From Ceratobasidium sp. AG-K (Eukaryota; Basidiomycota; Agaricomycetes; Cantharellales; Ceratobasidiaceae), in contig JAWNGF010000003.1 of assembly GCA_037039685.1 (NCBI GenBank), forward strand, positions 496,001 through 560,000: a stretch of 64,000 nucleotides of DNA, given 5' to 3'. A program made the translations under genes and the position numbers. The notes under the pieces are model-generated. The model was not told the origin of the DNA. It was given only the letters and a program-made list of their open reading frames with translations, and searched no databases. Positions 44,103 to 54,725 of this stretch are shown here, piece by piece. How positions within the stretch are numbered: the first letter of the stretch is position 1; each line of letters opens with the position of its first letter.

Positions 44103-46330
44103 TCACGTGAAGGGCTCTTTGTAAACTCCATACCGCGCATACACCTCCTTTGCGCTGGCCAATTCCCTCTCAACCGTCTTGAACCTCTCTTCTGACCTTG
44201 GCGTAATTACGACTGGGAATGGAAGCGGACTCCGAATTCCTATAGTATGAAACGCCGTATTTCGATCCACTGAAGGAGTCGTACCGGGGGGAGCCGAAAA
44301 CTCAAAAGCCCAGAGGAGACGCGAAAGAGCAATGAATAGCGACTGCTCGGCTGTTTGAATACCTGGACACACACGTCGCCCTATGGGTAGCAGGTTATCG
44401 GGTATACAGCTGGAAGAGTGCCAGGATTTACCAGCCCCAAAGGCAAAATGATCCCGCTTGAGTGGGTCGCCTTGAGAAACATATTCTTGCATAGAAGCTT
44501 CATGACCCAAGTATCGCTCAGGTTTGAACTTTTCTGGCTCTTCGAATCGTTTGGGATTCATATGGATGGCCAACGAGTTGCAGAGGACTCGAGCAATATT
44601 AGTCAGCCTTGCTGCGGGGTAGGCCTATCTAAATACCTATTGAATCTTTCGGCAGGAAGTACTCTCCATAATAGTCGTCTGTAGATCGATCAATACCGAA
44701 GGCCCAAAAACCTATTGATATACGTACCCCTCTCTAATCTATGTGGAATTGCCACCGGCACCGGAGGTCTCCACCGCAAGGTTTCCTTAATGACTACTCG
44801 TAACTGTTGGCTTTAGCTCTCCCAAGGGCCAATGAATTTACCGACCAGCTCGCACGAAAGGAAGGGCCCCTTGGTCGCGCCATGTAGGGAGGGTTTCTTG
44901 GTCGTACGCGCTGTCAATTTCTGTCCTGGCGCGGGTTTGGGCCTCGGGATCGTGTATGAGGCTAAGCAGTGGGTTGAATGTAACTCGATGAAAATCATCG
45001 CGAAAGGCTACTCACGCCAATATACAAGTCATTACAACCGCAGCAACCTATCATAATCTTTTGAGGTGCATATTCTTGCCATCTCGTCTGAGCTTACAAT
45101 ATCTGATCCTCCCTCGAGAATGATCCCACAGATATATGCTTGGTGGTGACGTGATATTCCCGTATGCTCCTCGCCTATCAAGAGCTTATACGCAAGGGTC
45201 TCCGTGTTCAGCCCTTTGACTCCACGCTGCTGACCAACGCCTAGCAGACCTGATACTTTATGAGCAGAAATGCAGTTGACCCTGGTCAGGGTGAGAACCT
45301 ACCACAATAAAGACTATCCATCATTTGACCTAGCTTTCGGGCTTTAGCTCTCCAAGGGAATAGAAACTCCGGGAGTCCACTAGTACGCAGGTTAAAAGGT
45401 GCATATGATGGCGAATTGGTAGCCTACTTGAGGGAAGGGAACCCGGGCAAACCAGGCATTATGACCGAGCTACCATACCTCAGGATATCCTCGACGTGCA
45501 CTGCGGGATCTTCGATTGTCTCACATCGAACGCCGTAAGCTGGACAAACAAAAAAACATATTAAAAGTGCACGCTTAACAACCGAACAATATACTTAGAC
45601 AGGTTACTACACTCGTGGTATACCTCATCACATACGCAGCAAGGTTCTCAGGATTTTGTGAACACTCGTGCAGGAGCTGCACACCCTCTGCTTCCTGTAT
45701 GGCGAACCGCTCGGGCCTTTTCATTAAATTGGCCGCCAAATGCTGCACTATCTGTTTTCGACCTATACGCCATTTATCTGTATCTGTCTGGAACCTGTAG
45801 TTGATTCAATTTTCGTTGAGTTGGCCGGAGAGGATTTTTGAGAAACGTACAGTTGGTTCTCGTCCTTAGTCGCAATTGAGAGAAGAGCATTATGCGGCCG
45901 ATTGGAATAAATTGCCCCACGCTTATCGAGCAACTCATGCACGAGCGTACCATCTCCTGCTAGGCTAATCGTTGTCGTGTTTCCCATTTTGAAAGAAATT
46001 ATGTCGCCATACTTCGCGTGCAGAGCACTTAACCTAACAAACTCGAGCGTGTGACGCGGCTTAATCAGTGTATCAAGCTAACGACTTACTCTGATTTGAG
46101 GTTGAATATATTGCCAACTATAGGGTATGTTCGAGGGCCTGTTAGAGAAACGTTAGAATGGTCACCTGATGTTGGTAATTTGACTTACCCGGAGGCATAT
46201 TTCGCTTTCGCATACCTGGCAGCTGATCCCAAACATAGCGAAGTACTACTACGACCGCTAGTGTGGAAACAAACAGTGAGGCTCTCGACTTGGCCAGCGG
46301 ACTTAGATCTGCCTGGATTGCCTGTAACAT
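44103..46330 (-). CDS. Cytochrome P450 I (more diverged tandem paralogue)
   Basis: The ATG at 46330 opens a membrane anchor (LFVSTLAVVVVLRYVWDQ). PPG is spliced to GPRTYPIVGNIFNLK. The helix-C region WRIGRKQIVQHL is at about 45760. The I-helix region reads ILEGGSDIVS (about 45100). The K-helix reads KETLRWRPPVP (about 44780). FKPERYLGHEAS is followed by HFAFGAG and, after an intron, RRVCPG (about 44370). The stop is at 44103. It is less similar to G and H than they are to each other, so the G/H split is the younger one. Substrate unknown. The N-terminal exons are short and their borders less certain. Confidence 0.82.
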
Positions 46331-49159
46331 GACTTGAAGGTTCAATCTGGGAACCCGCGACCGGAGCAAGTCTCTCTAGGTGTAAAGTCGCCTGCGTAAC
46401 CACCTATCTAGGTCAATCACGATGCGCCCAAGAGGGGGAAACAGCTTCAAGGGCAGGGCTTGGTCGAATGGCAAAAGTGAGATGATTGTCACACGGTCAG
46501 GGATCTAATTCAGAATGATTGGCGCAACTACAGCTTCTTTGACACGAGGCTGGTCAGAACGTTTACCATGTACGATACAATATTATATGGAAAGAAAACT
46601 GTGAACGAAATTTCGCACAAAGATAACAAGTCGTTTAATCATCTAACTTTAACAATTTTTGTAAATATCACCCTGAGACCTGGCCGGCCCCAGCCTGGTT
46701 CTGCGACGGTCAGTCAACAAAAGACGCCGAGACATGTCAGACGCCTCCAACAGGATTCCGAAGACTGAAGACTATCGGCAACACGTCCTGACTGACGCTC
46801 CGACTGAAGGGAATTTGATTTGGAAAGCGAGCCGCGCGTGTGCATGCAACTTGAATCCTCCGCGACCTCCTGCGTCTACCGTAGATTGGCTTCTCACACG
46901 TGGTTGAGATATGACAAGAGCGAATCGAACTAGTTAAATTGAGAAAAATATATATCAGCTTGCCATGCGTGGTTTTCTTAAGGCCAATATCGGTGCGCGA
47001 GTGGCTCATCCATTATCATGGAGACTTACAAATATCGATGAATTACCGTATACATAGCTATATCCGTAGCTAATGGGAAGCCCTCAACGCTCCGGGACCA
47101 GTAATTGTTTCCTTTTTATTCCCTTGCAACGCTCAATTCATGTCATGTCGCTGGGTAATGGTACATTCGAGAGTGTAAACATGTGCCTAGTGAGATGATA
47201 TATCGGAGCCACGAATTAGCTTTTTTCCTTTTGGCTCCTATAGCCTCTTTTCTTCCATAGATGCTACGAAAAAATCGAAGTTACGTTCGGTCAATCTCGC
47301 CAGCTGTCTCCGGTGCGATCCCACTAACTATAATATCGGGAATTCCGCTTTTACTGCAACTGTTTATAATTATGGGAACGTATGTAAAGAGGTAAAAGAA
47401 ATAGAATAAAAGAGAGGCTATATATACAAGAAAGAGAAGAGAAGGTGAAGAGAGAACGGCGCGCGGAGCACGGCTTATATACCCTACAGTAAAGCTTCGG
47501 GTAGATGCTAGTAAGTACTACGCGTTGCTCGATTGCTCTCGCTCGTAGGTACTCTCATAACCTCGTACCACAGGAACTCGTAACAGGGTAAACTAGCAAG
47601 AATCTGACAATAATATACATATTATTATGCTAAAATTGTATCTCTATTTTGGGGCTAATGTCGCCAGGAATTTGCAATATATAAAAAAGCAAACTGTAGA
47701 ATATGTATTAGGCCCAAGTGTCTACCAATACCAGGGTAATGGTGATAGTATGCGTGGGCCACACACTGAATACCGTGATAAGGTGCTAGGATGAACCCTA
47801 GTAAAAACAACCCGTATCGAGCAACAAGAAAAGATTCGTACCGTTACGGCCTCGGTAGTAGCAGATGTCGCCTATAATAGTCGGGCGTTGCCTCCTTGGC
47901 CGCATCACGCGTGTCGCCGGGCAACTTCTTATACAGCTACGTGTACAAGGCGAAATTAGTTAATGAATTGCCTTGCCTTGTGGAGGATGGAGGTTGACTA
48001 CTTTACCTCGCATAATTCTCCGCATCGCTGGGGGCGGTGGTTGCAGTTTGTGGCTGTAGTGGTGAAGTCCGAGTGACCAACATCGATGTTGCAACTTTAT
48101 GCGCACGGAGCATTTCCTGATACAGATGTGAATAGTTAGAAAACTTACAAGCACTGCGTGGGCTAGGCGGGCTGAATCCTTGTGATCTAAACAATGAAAA
48201 CTCATAGTCCAAAGCACTGACCGTGACCGCTTTCAGCTATATTTTCACTGAACCTTATCTCCAGGGCTGACCGGGGGGCAAATTAGCTCCACAATCATTT
48301 CAAATATACTGTTTTTGGTAAGGATCCACCCGAACCACGCGCAAAATGCCTGAAGCCTAAGGCAATACGTCACTGAAAGCGGCCATTTTTGGTTCAGTGT
48401 TCAGGTCACTAATATTCAGTCCCTCGGCCCCCAACAGTGAAGTTTGTAGGCCTGTCCTGGTATGAGCTCATATAAGTGAATATCATGTTATTGCAACAAT
48501 TGGCCATGACTAGTTGATAGCGTTCAAGTTCTCTCAAATTACAAAAGGGTCACTGTATAATTGTCTCGTTTGTTTCTCGGCGGTTAGACCTGACCCTTGT
48601 GTTCTTGTAGCCAATATAACGTATTCGGAGAGATTACATGTCAAATGCGGATTCAATGAGACACAATAAGTTTATTCCCAGGCCGATAACAAACGTAGTA
48701 TAGCATATACAGACTATATCGCAAATAAATACCTGACTCGAACGATTGCTTGCATCACCCAAACAGATCGCGTATTAGTCCCTGATATCCGGCGATATTA
48801 CAGTATCCACCTACCAGTTCCTGTGATACATTCTTTGTATATATATAAATGGTATCTATCTGTTTTAACACCGTTTGCTCTGATACAGATTGATACCACT
48901 GGGGAAAAGCTTACATATCAATTAATTGCTCATGACGCCTGCAACTAGCGCTTGAAATCCCCGAGTGGTAACGACATGGCAACAACGTAGTTTGACGATA
49001 TGCGCTCTCTAGCGGTGATATAGAAGTCGCGAGAACTTCACCAAAGCGGGTAAGTTTATATTAATTGAAAAATTGTTTTTCACTTCATTGCTATGGGACA
49101 AACTTCACAGTAATCGGTTGCTTCGCCAAGCGTTGACTCGGTTAGCCGGCGCTCAAGCG
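46331..49159. other. Gene-poor AT-rich region
   Basis: About 2.8 kb with only short, unconvincing frames. TATATACAAG and TATATACCC boxes near 47420 and 47475 might belong to an old LTR, but no partner copy is present, so no call is made. Confidence 0.4.
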
Positions 49160-49335
49160 AATCCCCCGGTTCTCCTTTTGGCTCTTGAACGCCAATTTGC
49201 TTGTACATGCTCGCTTAGATAAAGGAGCACTCGCGAGCACCAATTGCACAGCCACTCGGGTGCTCCTGAGTGCTCCTTTATCTCAGCAAGCACGTACAAG
49301 CAAATTGGCGCTCGCTAGCACCGGAGGATTTTGGT
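49160..49335. mobile_element. Foldback/MITE-like inverted repeat, about 50-bp arms
   Basis: The left arm (49190-49240: GCCAATTTGCTTGTAC, then GATAAAGGAGCACTC) is the reverse complement of the right arm (about 49257-49310) with few mismatches, around a 16-bp centre. Outer segments AATCCCCCGGT and ACCGGAGGATT extend the similarity. There is no coding capacity. Confidence 0.65.
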
Positions 49336-49419
49336 GATGGCCGGTGAAGGTCTATCCACAATCTCAAATCAGCCAGCGCGTCAACAAAAATCTGGGATCT
49401 CGTATGGTCTCTGGATCAA

Positions 49420-49558
49420 GGGACCTTTCTCGTCGAGTTCGTGACAGCTCGTGAGCGCTCACCGGCGGTTACGAGCGGCTACGAGAAAAATGCACGCTTA
49501 TCTCTTGGACGCTCATGAGAGTTCACGAGAACTCGGGAGACCAACGAGAAAGGTCCCC
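49420..49558. mobile_element. Foldback/MITE-like inverted repeat with GGGACCTTTCTCGT ends
   Basis: The left end GGGACCTTTCTCGT (49420) has a perfect inverted partner ACGAGAAAGGTCCC (ending about 49557). Inside, GAGTTCGTGA and CTCGTGAGCG stretches recur in inverted order. The target duplication is unclear. It sits 85 bp from another foldback element of different sequence. Confidence 0.6.
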
Positions 49559-50523
49559 GAATCCCGAAGCGTCACGAGCCCGACGAGATTGTCGAATTTT
49601 TGTAGAGCGATTTGCACAAGCGAATTGAGTCGAACGCTGGTTGCGAGGCATGTCGCTGGGAAAGGCTTCCGCCATTAGCTCTCCGAAGTTTCTGCTCAGC
49701 CTCACTTAAATATCTTCGTTGTATACCGCGGCTCTAGAGCAAATGATTGTACACGCAGAGTACAATGTGAAGCTCAAGCTCAACTTCCTGCTGCGCTACA
49801 TACTGCAGTTTTGCACGTGCATATATTCCTGGGAATGTTTTGAGTCATGAGACCATGCGCTGACGTTGCTATCAGAATTCCGCTTGACTTCAGCCCTGGA
49901 AGTTAGTCGGTGCAATGACGTTGTACACAATGTAATAACACCACTTTGGAATCCTTACCAAATCTGGGTTCGACTCAGTGACCAAATTGTACGCCAAATC
50001 CTACCTTCCGGCCTGCACATAAACACACATAAGAGGACTCCGACATGCCCAGACATACACGAGAGCGGTATTAGGGCTTCCATGAGCTGGCAGGACTCCG
50101 AGCAAGCGCTCGAGTCCGGCCGAGTATTCCGTGATTGGAAGGTTGCACACGATCGCTGGCGCCAAGGACTTCGCTGAGCCCTGATTCTTCCACGCTTGTT
50201 TTTATGCATATGACAACTTCATGCAGAAGCTCTTATTGCATGGTTCTTTCCCTGTCATACGCTATCGCCGTTGCATATTTCACACGGGTAACACGCGCTC
50301 ACGCAGTTGGCTTGGGTACGCTGAATTCCGAGTGTCCAGGACTTCTGAATTGCGAATTCTACTCTGCTGGCGTCATGCGCAGGCATATCGAAAAGTCCTA
50401 GAAGAATCGTTAGAGCGGCGGGATGAAATGTCCGGCTGACATATAAAGTTACACTCAGAGCCAACTGTGATCTCACCCTCCTCATTTGCCTCGTTGCTCT
50501 CATCAAAACGTCTGACGTACATT
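49559..50523. other. Region upstream of the FMN-dehydrogenase gene
   Basis: No supported gene. Open stretches on both strands have no family resemblance. Confidence 0.35.
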
Positions 50524-52211
50524 ATGCGTTCTATTTCACTATTCGGTGGGCTGTTGGCCATGGCATTCCATGTGTCGCCTATTGCTTCGGTCGTACTGGA
50601 CACCGAAGGTCTCCCTGATTCTGGACTCAACACTTCATCCTGGGTTGCTGGCGTAAAGCCACCGCTGTCGGATATCTTCAACCTGCATGATATGCAACTC
50701 GCTGTAAAAAATTACCTTGGAGTGAGGGAATACGGTATGCTAATCTGTTTTCTGTGTATGCTACGACCTCACGCTTGAATGGCCGATAGCCTACATTCGG
50801 ACCGGCTCCTTGGATGAAATTAGTATGTTCCAGCGATTAGTTAATGATATTATATTACTGATCGGAGATGGATTGGTAGCTTATCACGCGAACCTCGATA
50901 TTTGGAAACAGGTCAAGTTGCGACCACACCAGTCGCATGGCCGAAACGTAGCCAACGTTAGCACCGAGTAAGTTCAAGATTCTCCGAAACCCCGCAGGTT
51001 AGCACCTGACACTATCGAACAGGCAGACCATCCTCGGAACCAAGTTCTCCGTGCCCTTCTTCATCGCTCCAGCTGGCTACTCAAGCTTTACTGACCCCGA
51101 GAATGGAGAGCTTAATCTTGTGAGGGCTGCGGGTAACCAAGGAGCACTATATGTGGTAAATACATTTAGTGCCGGCTGGAAGTTTGTATTACTCAACTTC
51201 TTTCTCGAAGCCGAGTATATTGTCGAGTAAGACCACTGCGGAGATGGCCGCTGCTAAATTGAGCAACCAGACATTGTTTAGACAGGCAAGTGGATTTGTT
51301 GGGACACTCTCGCTGTTCTACTCATTGGGATGACGTATCATAGATCTACCCATGGGCAAATAGGTCTCGCCTTATCCAGGATTTCGCCGAGGCCGAACAG
51401 TCGGGCTACAAAGCAATCTTCCTAACATTGGATAACCCTACGGTTCAAGGCATTCGCACTCGTGCACTTCGTGAAGGTGCACCAGATAGTAGGTCAGTTA
51501 CATCGAAAAGTTTAGTGCTCGGTTGCTCAAATGAAGATTGTGATATTTTAGTGGAACCTACTCAACTGACCGTAGCGTACGTATTTGGGCGATCTTGCCC
51601 ATCGCGTCTATATACTGACAAGATTCTGGTGGTAAATAGCTTCGTACAGCTGCAGAGCTTCAGAAGCTCACTTCGCTCCCAATTGTTCCAAAAGGGATTA
51701 TTTCATGGGAGGACGCCAAATTGTGCTTGGATCTCGGATTCAAGGCAGTGTATATCAGCAATCACGGTGGCCGCCTAATCGACACAGCGCCTACGGCGGT
51801 TGAAATTCTACTCGACATTCATAAGAATGCGCCCGAAGTTTTCGACATGGAAGTGTATGCCGATGGGGGCGTCCGTCACGGTACCGACGTTGTCAAGCTA
51901 TTGGCACTTGGTGTGAGGGCCGTTGGGCTCGGGCGATCGTGAGTTCAAGTAAATCTATTTTACTCACAGCTTAACCTACTATCGTCTTAGTGCCGTGTTC
52001 TCAAATGCCTGGGGTGTGGAGGGCGCCGAGAAGTTCTTCAGCCTCCTTAAACGGGAGCTCACTACCACTCTGCAGCTCTTGGGCGTTAACCAGCTCTCGC
52101 AGTTGGATCGTACATACGTAAGCAGGAAGCCGAAATTTGGAGCAAAATTTAACTCCTGATTATTCTATACCATAGGTTAATACCAAGGCAGTGGAGAACC
52201 TGCTATTCTAG
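50524..52211 (+). CDS. FMN-dependent alpha-hydroxy-acid dehydrogenase/oxidase (lactate or glycolate type)
   Basis: The ATG at 50524 starts a signal-peptide-like stretch (SLFGGLLAMAFHVSPIASV). Exon 1 ends at 50734, exon 2 is 50790-50822, and exon 3 starts at 50880. FMN_dh family wording follows: the FFIAPAGYSSFTDPENGE region (about 51058), KAIFLTLDNPTVQGIR (about 51410), the catalytic-His motif SNHGGR (about 51758), ADGGVRHGTDVVKLLALG (about 51860) and GLGRS. The family oxidises L-2-hydroxy acids through FMN. No cytochrome b5 domain is seen, so it is oxidase-like rather than a flavocytochrome b2. The N-terminal signal suggests secretion or the endomembrane system. One intron seems to use a GC donor (51286). 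The stretch at about 51500-51640 was not resolved, so decay there cannot be excluded. Confidence 0.8.
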
Positions 52212-52921
52212 CTTCGCTGCGTATTTGCATGCTCGTGATACCAATGGATACCATTTCGAATATTTGTCCCATGTACTTTATTAAAACAAATCAAGCGGGA
52301 AACAACTCGTGTGAATTATAGTCTGAGACAATTACGCACTCTGTGCTCCTGCTCGCTTGGTCGTTCCCGCGGTTCCGAGTAATCGTCGATCTAAACAGTC
52401 GATCGTTGAGTGGCCGTTGGTAGGGTATTCCCTGCCCTAGGGACTCGTACGCGCCTATCTCCCGGCTAAGAACCGAATTCGCTCTAGAATGGCACCGATA
52501 TGAATTTGCATATATACAGGCTTGAGGCAGTGTTTTATTTTCATATCCGGCTGCCAAGTTCACGTATCGGGCACTACTTCCACTATACCATGATTCCGCT
52601 GATGGGAATCCATAGGCTCAGACAAACGTGTGTGGACCAATACTTTGAGTATGTTATCGTCCACTTGACCGTGGTATCAATCACGAGAAATCAATTAAAT
52701 ATTCCACTACGACGAATTCAACCAAGAAAAGAGCAAGACCACAATTAAGCACAGAAAAAGCACGGCTAGAAAGAATAGACGATTAGCGATGCACCTTCTC
52801 CCAGTTGTCCCTGGAATTTATTGCGTCGTCAAACCAATGCAGAAGTGGACTGTCATAAAGTACATACCTGCTGGACTAATATCACTATAATAGCCAGTAA
52901 TTTCTCGAATTAACACTGGGA
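52212..52921. other. Intergenic region
   Basis: AT-rich spacer between convergent genes (FMN dehydrogenase + strand, F-box K - strand). No gene is seen. Confidence 0.4.
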
Positions 52922-54725
52922 TCATGAGTTTCGACCGCGCATGCACGTACCACGTTCGTCATCCATTAACACGTCGCTAACTAACTCAATATCACTGTCA
53001 ATTTTGAGTGTTTTTTCCGTGTATCGCATTTGAGTAGGTAGACTAAATTCACCGAATACTTTCTCCAATGGATCCTTGCAACCAGTAGGTCCCTCGTCTC
53101 CTAGAATTCCCATAATATTGTTCTTTGTCCTTGAATCATAACCGGACCTCGCTACCCATCGAAGTCGCCGTGTGTTAAAATCGAGTAACGAAATCTCGTT
53201 TGGAGGGCCGACTGATCCCGACCGCATGGGAATCGTGCACATTCGATCCCCACACATCATATAATCGTGCTTCATTCCGGAGTCATTGAACTTCATCCAG
53301 GAGGTAAAATGTGCCCAATTATTCCAGGGTATCAGTGGAGACGCCAGAAAGGGTGTCAGAAAGGTGCCACGGAGAGCTTCGATAATGGATTTGTTACTCT
53401 TTAGTTGGCTATACCGTCCCAGGAATACCTGCGAAGGAACATAGAGTATCCCAGCGGGTTCGACGACTTGGCTAAATCCTGCGCACTGGCATACATGCAC
53501 TTCGATACCAATTAGCTGGCCTTCCAAGCCCGATTCGTACAGCTTGGGTAGTTGGTTTGCCTGCGGCACCGAGCGTGAAGGGTAGCATATCCTTATCATT
53601 GATCCAGCATAGCTGTTTCCCAGGTTTGGTAGAGCAAAAGAAGCAATTAGACGTGGGGGCATGGAATGGGAGATGCAAGGGTCAAAGGTGTGAACCTCAA
53701 GCGAACCGAAGATATCGTTCGGAGTCGATCTTCTGCAGTAGAATGATTCTGAAAATCGGGGAAGGAGGAGCGTAGTGGAATTGATAAGTGCAAAGGATGC
53801 GCGCCAGCCACCAATGGTTGGGATACGCTACATGGTAGACGACGTTCAGTACATTCCCCGAGTCGACTGTACTGGAACGGAAGAAATGCATCGACATACC
53901 GTGACTTCAACACCTCTGTTCCAGTCCCAGACGACAACCCATGACTCAACTTCCCGGGACCTAGATCGAAATAATATTGCGAGTAGGTGACCGAAGACCT
54001 GTATATCAAAGCTCCAATCTGGAATCACCCCTTCGCCACCATCATCCTGCATGAATCGAGTTATAATCGTCGAAACCAGCGCACTCGAGTGCGGCTTGCC
54101 TGTGAAAATGGACCTGAAATGAATCGTGCAAACTCTAGGTTGAGGGATAGTGGGTAGTTCGATCAAGACCAGTAAATTCTGCGTGGGGGCGACGGTAAAG
54201 TCCCTCACGCTCGCCCCGAGATCACCGATATCCCACTCACGGAACCCGATACCTAGATTATTTGACGGAAGTTGGTGGAATCTCAGTCCCTTAATGACCT
54301 CGCTGCTGCTAAATGGCCCAGTCCCTTGTATGATCTGAATATAGATCCCTTCAACATACTTCGACCGGGGACCGGGTCTGTTGGGGCTGAGAAGATATTT
54401 ATCAGGTTGCACAGACGTTGGGTGATCCCAGTGTAGACGATGACTACGTAGCAATTCCAAGGTCTCAGAGGCGCTGATATCTTGTCTTTGGATAGTGGGT
54501 GTGGTGTAACCGAGTGAGTCGAGCACTAAGATGCAAAGCAAACGGGGGGACGTGTTTATCGAACTGTGGAGTGCGCGGCAAACCTAAGCGAGAGGTTATC
54601 ATTAAGCAGTCAAATCAGCAACTCCAGTAACCACGGACCTTTTGGCAGCGCCTGATGTCTGCCGGGCACAACAAGGTTAGTACAGCATGCAATATCTCTC
54701 TGGGGAGATGGATGAACGCCGCCAT
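52922..54725 (-). CDS. F-box protein K (558 aa)
   Basis: Three exons: 54725-54639, 54583-53900 and 53827-52922, summing to 559 codons. An N-terminal F-box spans the first intron (LPREILHAVLTLLCPADIRRCQ, then VCRALHSS). A long C-terminal region of about 500 residues follows, with scattered Trp motifs (WVVVWDWNRG, LLDFNTRRLRW), probably beta-rich, and DDERGT near the end. F-box proteins link Skp1-Cullin1 ubiquitin ligases to substrates. The substrate is unknown. F-box L has the same intron positions and the same conserved words, so the two are duplicates. It is intact as modelled. Confidence 0.82.

Noticed and set aside
47400..47700. Possible solo LTR around the TATATA boxes
   Set aside because: No second copy, no target duplication and no clear ends.
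51428..51778. Independent ORF of 116 aa
   Set aside because: It is an exon of the FMN dehydrogenase plus unresolved intronic sequence, not a separate gene.
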